A stretch of DNA of 27,635 bases from Prevotella sp. (GTDB taxonomy: Bacteria; Bacteroidota; Bacteroidia; Bacteroidales; Bacteroidaceae). The position numbers and the translations under genes are program-made. Every line of letters begins with the position of its first letter. Position 1 is the stretch's first letter. The stretch lies in NCBI GenBank assembly GCA_021204605.1, contig JAJPZD010000111.1, positions 1 through 27,635 on the forward strand, written 5' to 3'. The notes beneath the pieces were generated by a model that was not told the DNA's origin, ran no database searches, and saw only the letters and a list, made by a program, of their open reading frames with translations. Shown piece after piece: positions 7,136 to 14,503 of this stretch.

Positions 7136-7336
7136 AATTCGAGGCACAGCGAACGAAAAGGCAGGATTAAAGTTCAAGAGAGCAATTCTGTTGTTTAGTT
7201 ATGTTTCTTAAACTGGACTTGGGGGAAAAGAAGAATGTCAAATTATTGGCATGAGTCATGTAAGAGAGACAAAAGTGGTTGCCGTTGAAAATCATGGGGG
7301 AACACTAATCTTAAATTTATTGAGCAATCGAAAGAA
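7136..7336 (+). promoter_or_regulatory. Long 5' leader with a 17-codon leader ORF
   Basis: About 200 nt lie between the predicted transcription start and the ATG of the exopolysaccharide initiation gene. AGAGCAATTC occurs twice (7131-7140, spanning the start, and 7179-7188). A short ORF at 7201-7254 encodes MFLKLDLGEKKNVKLLA. No known riboswitch and no obvious terminator hairpin was recognised. The leader may carry post-initiation control, as is known for Bacteroides capsule operons, but nothing in the sequence proves it. Confidence 0.4.
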
Positions 7337-8740
7337 ATGAAATCTACATCAAGTAAAACTTTCAAGATAGGAATGACAATATCAATCATTGATTGGCTGA
7401 CATTCAATGCGATATTTTTCTTGTGTCATTATATATTTGACTTTAATTATGCCAACATCGGGAACAATGACATTTACAATGCAATTATAGCAAACATATC
7501 ATATATAATATCCTTATATTTTACACCGATAAGTCTTCATCACAGGCATTTGCAACCAGCAAAGGTATTCAGCAACACCTCAAGGACGTCAGCGATATTC
7601 ATTATTTTGTATGATGCACTATTAGGCATGTCGCATAATGCCGTACCAGGTTTAATAACGTCGATAATAATCCTGCTGGTATTATTTGTGACAACATCTA
7701 TCGAGCGTCTTATCATAAGAGAATATCTCATACGCAACAATTCGACCAAATCGAACAATGTCAGGACTGTAATCTTGGGATCTGGAAAGATGTCTCAAAA
7801 GGCGGCAGACTACATGACTAATTTATGGAACGGCTACGATCTTATAGGATATTTTCACGAAGATGGGAATAGTCCACTTACAAATATGATCACGGGCGAG
7901 GAGATACCCTATCTTGGCACAAAAAACAAGTTGATCAGTTATTTGAAATACAATCACGTTGATGAGCTGTATGTGGATTCTGCGTATGGAGATATAGAGG
8001 ATGAGAAAGCATTGTTTTTGCTATGTGAGGCAAAAATGATACGCATTTATTATCTGCCAACAATAAACAATATCCGGAAGGCCCAAATCAAGGAGTTTGG
8101 AGACATTTATGTAATGGCCCGTTACAATGAGCCGTTAAGCAAAATAAGCAACAGGATAAAGAAGCGATTTTTTGATTTCGTGGTGTCATTAATATTCACA
8201 TGCACGCTGTTTCCTATAATACTGATTATAGTTACGATAATAACAAAAATCACGATGCCAGGTCCTATATTTTTCAAGCAGAAGAGGACGGGCTATGATG
8301 GCAACGAGTTTTTCTGTTATAAGTTCAGGAGTATGAAGTTGAACAAGGAGGCCGACGAGTTGCAGGCCACGAAGGATGACCCACGTATAACCAAATGGGG
8401 ATCTTTCATGCGTCATACGAATATCGACGAGTTTCCTCAGTTCATCAATGTATTGAAGGGAGATATGAGCATTGTGGGACCTCGTCCCCACATGCTGGCC
8501 CACACGGAATATTATTCCAGGTTCATAGCCGATTACATGATCAGGCATTACGTAAAACCAGGTATAACAGGTTGGGCACAGACACATGGTGAGCGAGGCG
8601 AGACGAAGACTGTCGATGACATGAAGCGCAGGGTAGAGAAGGACATTTGGTATATCGAGCATTGGAGTTTCTGGATAGACATCCAGATAATAATAAAGAC
8701 AGTCTTTGATATGATCAGAGGCGACAAGAAGGCAGTATGA
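7337..8740 (+). CDS. Polyprenyl-phosphate sugar-1-phosphate transferase (WcaJ/WbaP type)
   Basis: A 467-residue inner-membrane enzyme that moves a hexose-1-phosphate from a nucleotide sugar to undecaprenyl phosphate, starting exopolysaccharide or capsule repeat synthesis. The N-terminal half has four hydrophobic segments (about 11-33, 46-64, 85-99, 106-121), then a Rossmann-like domain beginning VRTVILGSGK (142-151). A re-entrant or transmembrane segment at 281-304 leads into the catalytic domain. That domain has PGPIFFKQKRTGYDGNEFFC (308-327), KFRSM, the Asp364-Glu365 pair in TNIDEFPQF, and GDMSIVGPRP (375-384). The length is typical of full WcaJ-type proteins. The gene stands alone: its stop is 9 bp from the convergent guaA stop, with no glycosyltransferase cluster in the window. 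The donor sugar cannot be told from sequence. Confidence 0.93.
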   Translation: MKSTSSKTFKIGMTISIIDWLTFNAIFFLCHYIFDFNYANIGNNDIYNAIIANISYIISLYFTPISLHHRHLQPAKVFSNTSRTSAIFIILYDALLGMSHNAVPGLITSIIILLVLFVTTSIERLIIREYLIRNNSTKSNNVRTVILGSGKMSQKAADYMTNLWNGYDLIGYFHEDGNSPLTNMITGEEIPYLGTKNKLISYLKYNHVDELYVDSAYGDIEDEKALFLLCEAKMIRIYYLPTINNIRKAQIKEFGDIYVMARYNEPLSKISNRIKKRFFDFVVSLIFTCTLFPIILIIVTIITKITMPGPIFFKQKRTGYDGNEFFCYKFRSMKLNKEADELQATKDDPRITKWGSFMRHTNIDEFPQFINVLKGDMSIVGPRPHMLAHTEYYSRFIADYMIRHYVKPGITGWAQTHGERGETKTVDDMKRRVEKDIWYIEHWSFWIDIQIIIKTVFDMIRGDKKAV

Positions 8741-8749
8741 TGCGCTTAT

Positions 8750-10294
8750 TTACTCCCATTCTATTGTTGAAGGCGGTTTAGAGGAGACATCGTAACATAC
8801 GCGGTTCACGCCTTTCACCTTGTTGATAATCTCGTTAGACACTTTTGCCATGAAATCGAAGGGCAGTCGTGCCCAGTCGGCAGTCATTGCATCCATGCTT
8901 GTTACGGCGCGGAGAGCGACGGGGTGTTCGTAGGTGCGTTCATCGCCCATTACCCCGACACTACGAACAGTAGAGAGAAGCACGACGCCGGCCTGCCAAA
9001 CCTTGTCGTAAAGTATTTGTCCATCCTCACAGACATATTTGAGCATTGCCTCGATGAAGATATCATCAGCATCCTGAAGTATCCTCACTTTCTCGCGTGT
9101 TATATCACCGAGGATACGCACGGCAAGGCCAGGTCCTGGGAATGGGTGTCTCTTTATCAGCCGCTCAGGCATTTCAAGTTTGTAACCCACTCGTCGCACC
9201 TCGTCTTTGAACAGCCATTTCAGAGGTTCACAGAGTTTGAGGTGCATTTGTTTTGGCAGTCCACCAACATTATGATGGCTTTTTATCGTCATGCCCGTGA
9301 TGCTGAGGCTTTCTATGCGGTCGGGATAGATAGTGCCCTGTGCGAGCCATTTGGCATCAGTTATTTTCTTTGCCTCTTGGTTGAAGACCTCCACGAAGTC
9401 GTGACCTATAATTTTGCGTTTTCGTTCCGGGTCGGTAACCCCCTGTAGGTCCTTGAAAAATTTCTCACTTGCATCAACGCCGATGACATTCAAGCCAAGT
9501 CCCTGATAAGCGTCCATCACCTTATGGAATTCGTTTTTGCGTAGCATGCCATGGTCAACGAAGATACACGTGAGGTTTTTGCCGATGGCACGGTTGAGCA
9601 GCGTGGCACAGACGGAAGAGTCGACGCCGCCGCTAAGACCGAGTATCACATGGTCGTTGCCAAGCTGGTCTTTCAATTCCTGTATGGTGGATTCCACAAA
9701 CGAGGCGGCACTCCATTGCTGACTGCTTCCGCAGATGTCAACGGCAAAGTTTTTCAACAGCAGTGAGCCCTGCGTGGTATGGAACACTTCAGGATGAAAC
9801 TGCACCGCCCAAAGGGGAACACTGTCGGAGGCGTATGCTGCAAACTTGACATCGGCGGTGGAGGCAATCACGTGGCAGTCGGAGGGTATTGCAGTTATGG
9901 TGTCACCATGGCTCATCCACACCTGCGACTCAGTTTCGAAGCCTTTGAAAAGCGGGTCGTTAAAGTCGAAAGACATCAGGTGCGCTCTTCCATACTCACG
10001 GGTGTCGGTTTTTTCCACCTTTCCGCCGCAGGAATTGGCGATGAGCTGTGCTCCATAGCAGATGCCGAGGACGGGGTATTTGCCTACGAACAGACTCAGA
10101 TCCGCTTTGAAAGCCTCTGGAGAGTGGACTGAATAAGGCGAGCCGCTAAGAATGACACCGATGATACCTTCCTCGTCTTCAGGGAACTTGTTGTAGGGTA
10201 AAATCTCGCAGAACGTGCCGAGCTCCCTTATTCTTCTTCCGATGAGTTGAGTGGTTTGTGAGCCGAAATCAAGAATGATAATTTTCTGTTGCAT
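8750..10294 (-). CDS. guaA: GMP synthetase (glutamine-hydrolysing)
   Basis: A 514-residue cytoplasmic enzyme that aminates XMP to GMP. The class I glutaminase domain contains ILSGSPYSVHS, the nucleophile Cys79 (GICYGAQLI) and QFHPEVFHT. The ATP pyrophosphatase domain has the P-loop GLSGGVDSSV. The C-terminal dimerisation domain ends in PPSTIEWE, as is typical. Length and motifs are complete. It begins 7 bp after the MurU-like gene and is the last gene of the minus-strand operon that starts at the AmgK-RapZ fusion. Such placement is not obligatory for guaA and may couple nucleotide supply to cell-wall precursor metabolism. Confidence 0.97.
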   Translation of the reverse strand: MQQKIIILDFGSQTTQLIGRRIRELGTFCEILPYNKFPEDEEGIIGVILSGSPYSVHSPEAFKADLSLFVGKYPVLGICYGAQLIANSCGGKVEKTDTREYGRAHLMSFDFNDPLFKGFETESQVWMSHGDTITAIPSDCHVIASTADVKFAAYASDSVPLWAVQFHPEVFHTTQGSLLLKNFAVDICGSSQQWSAASFVESTIQELKDQLGNDHVILGLSGGVDSSVCATLLNRAIGKNLTCIFVDHGMLRKNEFHKVMDAYQGLGLNVIGVDASEKFFKDLQGVTDPERKRKIIGHDFVEVFNQEAKKITDAKWLAQGTIYPDRIESLSITGMTIKSHHNVGGLPKQMHLKLCEPLKWLFKDEVRRVGYKLEMPERLIKRHPFPGPGLAVRILGDITREKVRILQDADDIFIEAMLKYVCEDGQILYDKVWQAGVVLLSTVRSVGVMGDERTYEHPVALRAVTSMDAMTADWARLPFDFMAKVSNEIINKVKGVNRVCYDVSSKPPSTIEWE

Positions 10295-10301
10295 TATTTT
10301 T

Positions 10302-11072
10302 TTATTGTATTTGATTTATAAATATCTCAGCTTTTGATAAAGAGTCCAATTTCCCGATATCAAGAATTTTCAAGTTGTTTTTCTCAACACCCCTTATAAC
10401 CACCTTATCACATACTTTAAGGTAGAAGTCGATAATGCCGAACTTATTAGGAAAGTCATTCATAAGGGGGAACAGGCGCGGGGAGAAGGTATGTATTCCA
10501 GAAAACGCCAAACACCGGCAATCAGACACACGAATGTTATCATACGGACTTTTCACCTCGCCCGTTTCTATGTTTGTCCAGCCCACAAGTTGCATATCGT
10601 CAGAGAAAAGCAGATAACGTTTCGTTTTGCGGTTGCTGACAAGCAGCGTGGCATTGCTGTCCACATTATTTATATAAAAGGACTTCAAGTTGATATTGCT
10701 TAGGATATCCACATTATGTATCAGGATAGGAGAGAAAGGCAAAAACAAGGGAGCAGCCTTTTTGAGGCCTCCGCCGGTATCGAGGAGGCAATCAGACTCG
10801 TTACTGACCAGAATATCCATGCCGAAATTGCCGTTGTCAGAGAGGAAATCAGTTATCAGACTTGCGAAATGGTGCACGTTGACAACAATCCTTTTGCAAC
10901 CGGCAGCTTTGAGATTGAGGATGGTACGTTCAAGCATGGGAATGCCCCCTATCTTGACGAGGGCTTTCGGCATGGAGTCGGTAAGAGGTTTCAGGCGTGT
11001 GCCAAGACCGGCGGCGAAAATCATCGCCTGAAAGCTTGTAGTTTTATTTGTGATGCCTGAAATTTCTGTCAT
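10302..11072 (-). CDS. Sugar-1-phosphate nucleotidyltransferase, MurU-like
   Basis: A 256-residue nucleotidyltransferase. The N-terminal NTP-binding loop is AGLGTRLKPLTDSMPKALV (about 21-39), followed by LLDTGGGLKKAAP and the metal-binding-type HNVDIL. It is short and lacks the left-handed beta-helix of GlmU. Size and motifs match MurU (UDP-MurNAc synthesis from MurNAc-1-phosphate) and also some mannose-1-phosphate guanylyltransferases. The gene upstream encodes an AmgK-like sugar kinase, and AmgK plus MurU form the known anabolic recycling route for MurNAc, so MurU is the better guess. It starts 31 bp after the kinase stop and ends 7 bp before guaA. Confidence 0.8.
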   Translation of the reverse strand: MTEISGITNKTTSFQAMIFAAGLGTRLKPLTDSMPKALVKIGGIPMLERTILNLKAAGCKRIVVNVHHFASLITDFLSDNGNFGMDILVSNESDCLLDTGGGLKKAAPLFLPFSPILIHNVDILSNINLKSFYINNVDSNATLLVSNRKTKRYLLFSDDMQLVGWTNIETGEVKSPYDNIRVSDCRCLAFSGIHTFSPRLFPLMNDFPNKFGIIDFYLKVCDKVVIRGVEKNNLKILDIGKLDSLSKAEIFINQIQ

Positions 11073-11103
11073 TATGTTGCTAAGTTGTGAAATGTATAAT
11101 CAT

Positions 11104-12639
11104 TTATTTTCTCTCAAATATCTGACAGATGTTCTGTTCCCTATGTATTACGTGCACTTCAACACCGAATTTAGCGTGGATATGCTCCGCAAGATGCTGT
11201 GCGCAATATACGCTGCGGTGCTGTCCGCCGGTACAGCCGAAACAGAACATCAGGTTTGTGAAGCCCCGTTGTATATATCGGTTGACGTGAGCGTCAGCGA
11301 GTTTGTAAACACTTTCGAGGAATGAGAGTATCTCACCGTCGTCCTCAAGAAAACGTATCACCGGCTCATCAAGACCGTTGAACAGTCTGTAACGCTCATA
11401 ACGGCCGGGGTTATGGGTGGAGCGGCAGTCGAAAACATATCCGCCGCCGTTGCCCGAAGTGTCGGTTGGTATTCCTTTTTTATACGAAAAACTGAATATG
11501 CGCACCACCAGTGGTCCTTTGTTGTCGTATTTGGAGTATGTCGGCTGTCCGTCGGCAGGGTTTGAGTAATACCCATTGCTGTCGGGGAGCTTGAAGCCAT
11601 CGGAATGCGTCGCTTCGGGATTATCTTGCGGAGCAAACTGCGGCAGTTCGGTCAGTCGTTTAAGCATATCCATCATATACGGATAGGGGAATACTTTGAG
11701 TTGCAGCAGTTCACGCAGGTTTTGCATTGCCGGAGGGATGCTGTCGAGGAAATGTTTTTTACGCTCGAAATAGCCACGGAAGCCGTATGCGCCAAGTACC
11801 TGTAAAGTGCGGAATAAGACAAACTGGCACAGACGTTGCACGAAATGGCGGACGGAGGGCACCTCTGTATAGTTTTTCAGAGAATAGTAATATTCATAAA
11901 GCAGTTCACGGCGCAGTTTGTTGGGGTATCTCGCCGATGCCTGCCAGAGGAACGATGCCAAGTCGTAATAGAACGGTCCTTTGCGTCCTCCCTGAAAATC
12001 AATGAAAAACGGGTTTTCATTGCTGTCGAGCATTATGTTGCGAGCCTGAAAATCACGGTACATAAAACAGTCTGCCTTCTCTTTCAGAAGCTCCTTTGCG
12101 AACAGGTGGAAGTCAGCCTCCAATTTCAGTTCATGGAAATCCAAGTCAGTAGGTTTCAGGAAACAATACTTGAAATAGTTGAGGTCGAAAAGCACACTGT
12201 TGAGGTCAAACTCCGGCTGCGGATAACAGTTTGACCAGTCCAGGTCCTGTGCTCCACGTATTTGTATGTTGGGCAGTTGGCAGATTGTCTTTATCAGCAG
12301 ACTTTTTTCGTGGTAGTTGTACGTGCCGCCGGCCTCTCTGCCGCCTTTTATTGCGTCATACAAGGAGAGAGAGCCCAGGTCGTCCTGCAAATACACAAGT
12401 TCATCATCAGAAGCCGCCAAGACCTGCGGCACGGGTAGCTGTTGCAGTGAGAAATGTCGCGAGAGACAGATGAAAGCATGGTCCTCATCCCGACTTGTTC
12501 CGATAACGCCCACGACGGAAGAACCATTGTTTTCCTTGAGGCGGTAGTATTCACGGTTGCTGCCGGCAGCCTGTAATTTTTCCACGCTTGCCGGTGATGA
12601 TCCTTTCCAGGAACAGTACAAATCCAAAAGTCTCTGCAT
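11104..12639 (-). CDS. AmgK-like sugar kinase fused to a RapZ C-terminal domain
   Basis: A 511-residue two-domain protein. Residues 1 to ~330 form an aminoglycoside-phosphotransferase-fold kinase. The catalytic loop is YRDFQARNIM (Asp196, Asn201) and the metal site is FIDFQGG (Asp214), closest in form to AmgK, which phosphorylates the anomeric hydroxyl of MurNAc or GlcNAc. A polar linker (about 335-375) leads to a RapZ-type C-terminal domain (376-511) with IFSFSYKKGIP, GLDEPV and FGCTGGQHRSV (467-477). In E. coli that domain binds GlcN6P and the GlmY/GlmZ small RNAs. The RapZ N-terminal P-loop domain is absent and the kinase takes its place. First gene of the operon with the MurU-like gene and guaA. 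Both domain calls are strong. The true substrate and any sensing role are inference. Confidence 0.87.
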   Translation of the reverse strand: MQRLLDLYCSWKGSSPASVEKLQAAGSNREYYRLKENNGSSVVGVIGTSRDEDHAFICLSRHFSLQQLPVPQVLAASDDELVYLQDDLGSLSLYDAIKGGREAGGTYNYHEKSLLIKTICQLPNIQIRGAQDLDWSNCYPQPEFDLNSVLFDLNYFKYCFLKPTDLDFHELKLEADFHLFAKELLKEKADCFMYRDFQARNIMLDSNENPFFIDFQGGRKGPFYYDLASFLWQASARYPNKLRRELLYEYYYSLKNYTEVPSVRHFVQRLCQFVLFRTLQVLGAYGFRGYFERKKHFLDSIPPAMQNLRELLQLKVFPYPYMMDMLKRLTELPQFAPQDNPEATHSDGFKLPDSNGYYSNPADGQPTYSKYDNKGPLVVRIFSFSYKKGIPTDTSGNGGGYVFDCRSTHNPGRYERYRLFNGLDEPVIRFLEDDGEILSFLESVYKLADAHVNRYIQRGFTNLMFCFGCTGGQHRSVYCAQHLAEHIHAKFGVEVHVIHREQNICQIFERK

Positions 12640-12673
12640 ATCTGACTACAACTCGTCACGTTTTAACCGTATG

Positions 12674-12703
12674 CAAACTTACATATATTTTCGGAAATAC
12701 AAG
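12674..12703 (-). promoter_or_regulatory. Promoter of the kinase-MurU-guaA operon
   Basis: On the minus strand TAAGTTTG (plus CAAACTTA, 12674-12681) matches the -7 element TAnnTTTG exactly. CTTG (plus CAAG, 12700-12703) is a one-mismatch -33 element at a spacer of 18. The predicted leader is ~28 nt before the ATG at 12639. Confidence 0.6.
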
Positions 12704-12718
12704 ACATGCGGACAAAAA

Positions 12719-12744
12719 AATGTGGCAGGCTGCCCTGCCACATT
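12719..12744 (-). terminator. Intrinsic terminator of the pectinase operon
   Basis: A perfect 11-bp stem (AATGTGGCAGG at 12719-12729 with CCTGCCACATT at 12734-12744) surrounds a CTGC loop. On the minus strand it is followed by a run of about seven U residues (plus-strand A run 12714-12720). It lies 64 bp after the pectate lyase stop and just upstream of the next operon's promoter. Confidence 0.88.
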
Positions 12745-12807
12745 CTTCTAATATATAATAATGTGTAACCTATATAAGTCTCTGATTATATCACATCACA
12801 TTATTAA

Positions 12808-14451
12808 TTACATTATCACCTTGTCGGTAGATGTAGTGCCGTTAGAGTAGGTTATCTTGCGGATGCTGATGCCGTTTGCCGGCTTGCTGATCTTAACACC
12901 ACCGATATTATAGTACTCAATCTTGGAGACCTCTGACTGCATCTTTGCAACGGATATTCCTGCCGTATATGCCGGATAATACTCGTCAACAGCTTCTATG
13001 GCATCCTCGTTCTCTGCTTTCATGATGTCCTCCATGATAGAGCTCAAGTAAACCTCAAGATTGGTGTACCAGCCCTTTTCTGTATCTATGGTATATAAGT
13101 TGCCATCGTCAGCATTGTTGGGGTCAAGTCCGTTGGCGATTTCCCAGTCGTCAGGAATACCATCCAGATCAGTGTCATAACCATCCGGCCTGTATGTCGG
13201 CTCTACCTCAGGGAAACCTCCAACATCCGATACATCATCAACTATACCTTCCAATCCTGTCTCACTACCTTTATAAGTAGCTGTTCCTGTCTCTGCTTCT
13301 TCCATATATCTTGCGTCAAAAGCATCACGATAGAGAGAAGCGCCGGCGTAAGCCATTACCTTGAGATAAGCATTTTCTGCTGAATGGGTGGTAATGTCAC
13401 CTGTGGCAATCGGCTCGGTCAGTTTGATGGTATCGGCAATGGTACTGTTGGAATTATCTATGGTAACACCGCTCCAGTCGTAATTCTCGCCTTTGTCCCT
13501 TACATAGTTGCCATTGATATAGAAATGTCCGTAAGTGTTTACAGGTATAGGTTCGTCAGATTTACCTTCAGTATAACTACATTCAAATACCCTAGTCTTA
13601 TTCTTCGTGGCAGGCCCATATTTGTAATAGTTGTTCACGATGTTGTGATAGCCCCCGGGACCACCGTAGGCACCGTTGCCAGTACCCCAGTTGTAAATCA
13701 AGTTGTTGCGGAGGTCAACCTGTTCCGCCTCGATACAGCTTGCGTAATTATCAGCACTTGAACCGTTCCAGCCATAACGTGCCCCATTAAGACGCGGGGT
13801 ACGGTTTTGGTGATGTGCTATAAGGTTGTGGTGGAAAGAAGCGCTCTTGCCACCCCATATACCGCCATAACCATGATTGCCCTTATCATGGCCGGCATCA
13901 TTCAGGCTTTCAGCAACGGTACACCACTGCAGTGTGAAATTCTGATTGTCGTAGAAAGAAGCACACTCATCAATACTCCAGCTGAAAGAGCAATGGTCGA
14001 AAATCACATTACTGTAATGCCTTCCCCAGCATGCATCAGCGCCATCGTTGACATTCAACTCGCTACCCCTTCTGAAACGGATATTGCGCACGATAACGTT
14101 ACTTCCACTTAAATTAACCGTGTAATAACGGATAGTGATGCCGGGATAAGGTGCGGTCTGACCGGCGATAGTGGTGTTTGCAGGTATCTTAAGGTCAGAA
14201 GCCAACTCTATCACTCCACCAACGTCGAACACAATAGTCTTAGCCGCCGTACCCGACAAGGCGCTACGCAAAGATCCCGTACCTGAATTATTTAGATTGG
14301 TAACGTGCACCACCTTACCGCCTCTGCCACCTGTTGTGGTGTAGCGTGCAAAACCCTCCGCGCCGGGGAAAGCGGGGATTTCCTCATCCTGTGCAAAGAC
14401 AGCAGCCGTACTGAGTAACGCCACTGCGAACAGAAAGAATTTTTTTACCAT
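12808..14451 (-). CDS. Secreted PL1-family pectate lyase with C-terminal sorting-like domain
   Basis: A 547-residue exported enzyme predicted to cleave polygalacturonan by beta-elimination. The ATG at 14451 opens a signal peptide (MVKKFFLFAVALLSTAAVFA); a longer reading would need a TTG at 14475. The mature protein begins FPGAEGFARYTTTGGRGG, the usual start of Bacteroidetes PL1 lyases. The right-handed beta-helix shows DHCSFSWSIDE and the catalytic-arginine region HHQNRTPRLNG (about 213-223). A calcium-binding-type DTDLDGIPDDWE motif follows (about 426-437). The last ~37 residues (YYNIGGVKISKP..., ending in KVIM) look like a type IX sorting domain. It starts 52 bp after the GH28-GH105 gene in the same operon and is closed by a strong terminator. 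Confidence 0.9.
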   Translation of the reverse strand: MVKKFFLFAVALLSTAAVFAQDEEIPAFPGAEGFARYTTTGGRGGKVVHVTNLNNSGTGSLRSALSGTAAKTIVFDVGGVIELASDLKIPANTTIAGQTAPYPGITIRYYTVNLSGSNVIVRNIRFRRGSELNVNDGADACWGRHYSNVIFDHCSFSWSIDECASFYDNQNFTLQWCTVAESLNDAGHDKGNHGYGGIWGGKSASFHHNLIAHHQNRTPRLNGARYGWNGSSADNYASCIEAEQVDLRNNLIYNWGTGNGAYGGPGGYHNIVNNYYKYGPATKNKTRVFECSYTEGKSDEPIPVNTYGHFYINGNYVRDKGENYDWSGVTIDNSNSTIADTIKLTEPIATGDITTHSAENAYLKVMAYAGASLYRDAFDARYMEEAETGTATYKGSETGLEGIVDDVSDVGGFPEVEPTYRPDGYDTDLDGIPDDWEIANGLDPNNADDGNLYTIDTEKGWYTNLEVYLSSIMEDIMKAENEDAIEAVDEYYPAYTAGISVAKMQSEVSKIEYYNIGGVKISKPANGISIRKITYSNGTTSTDKVIM

Positions 14452-14503
14452 AAAAAACGATATTTTGTTTTTCAATCAGTTATGGAGTCATTTAAGAATT
14501 ATC

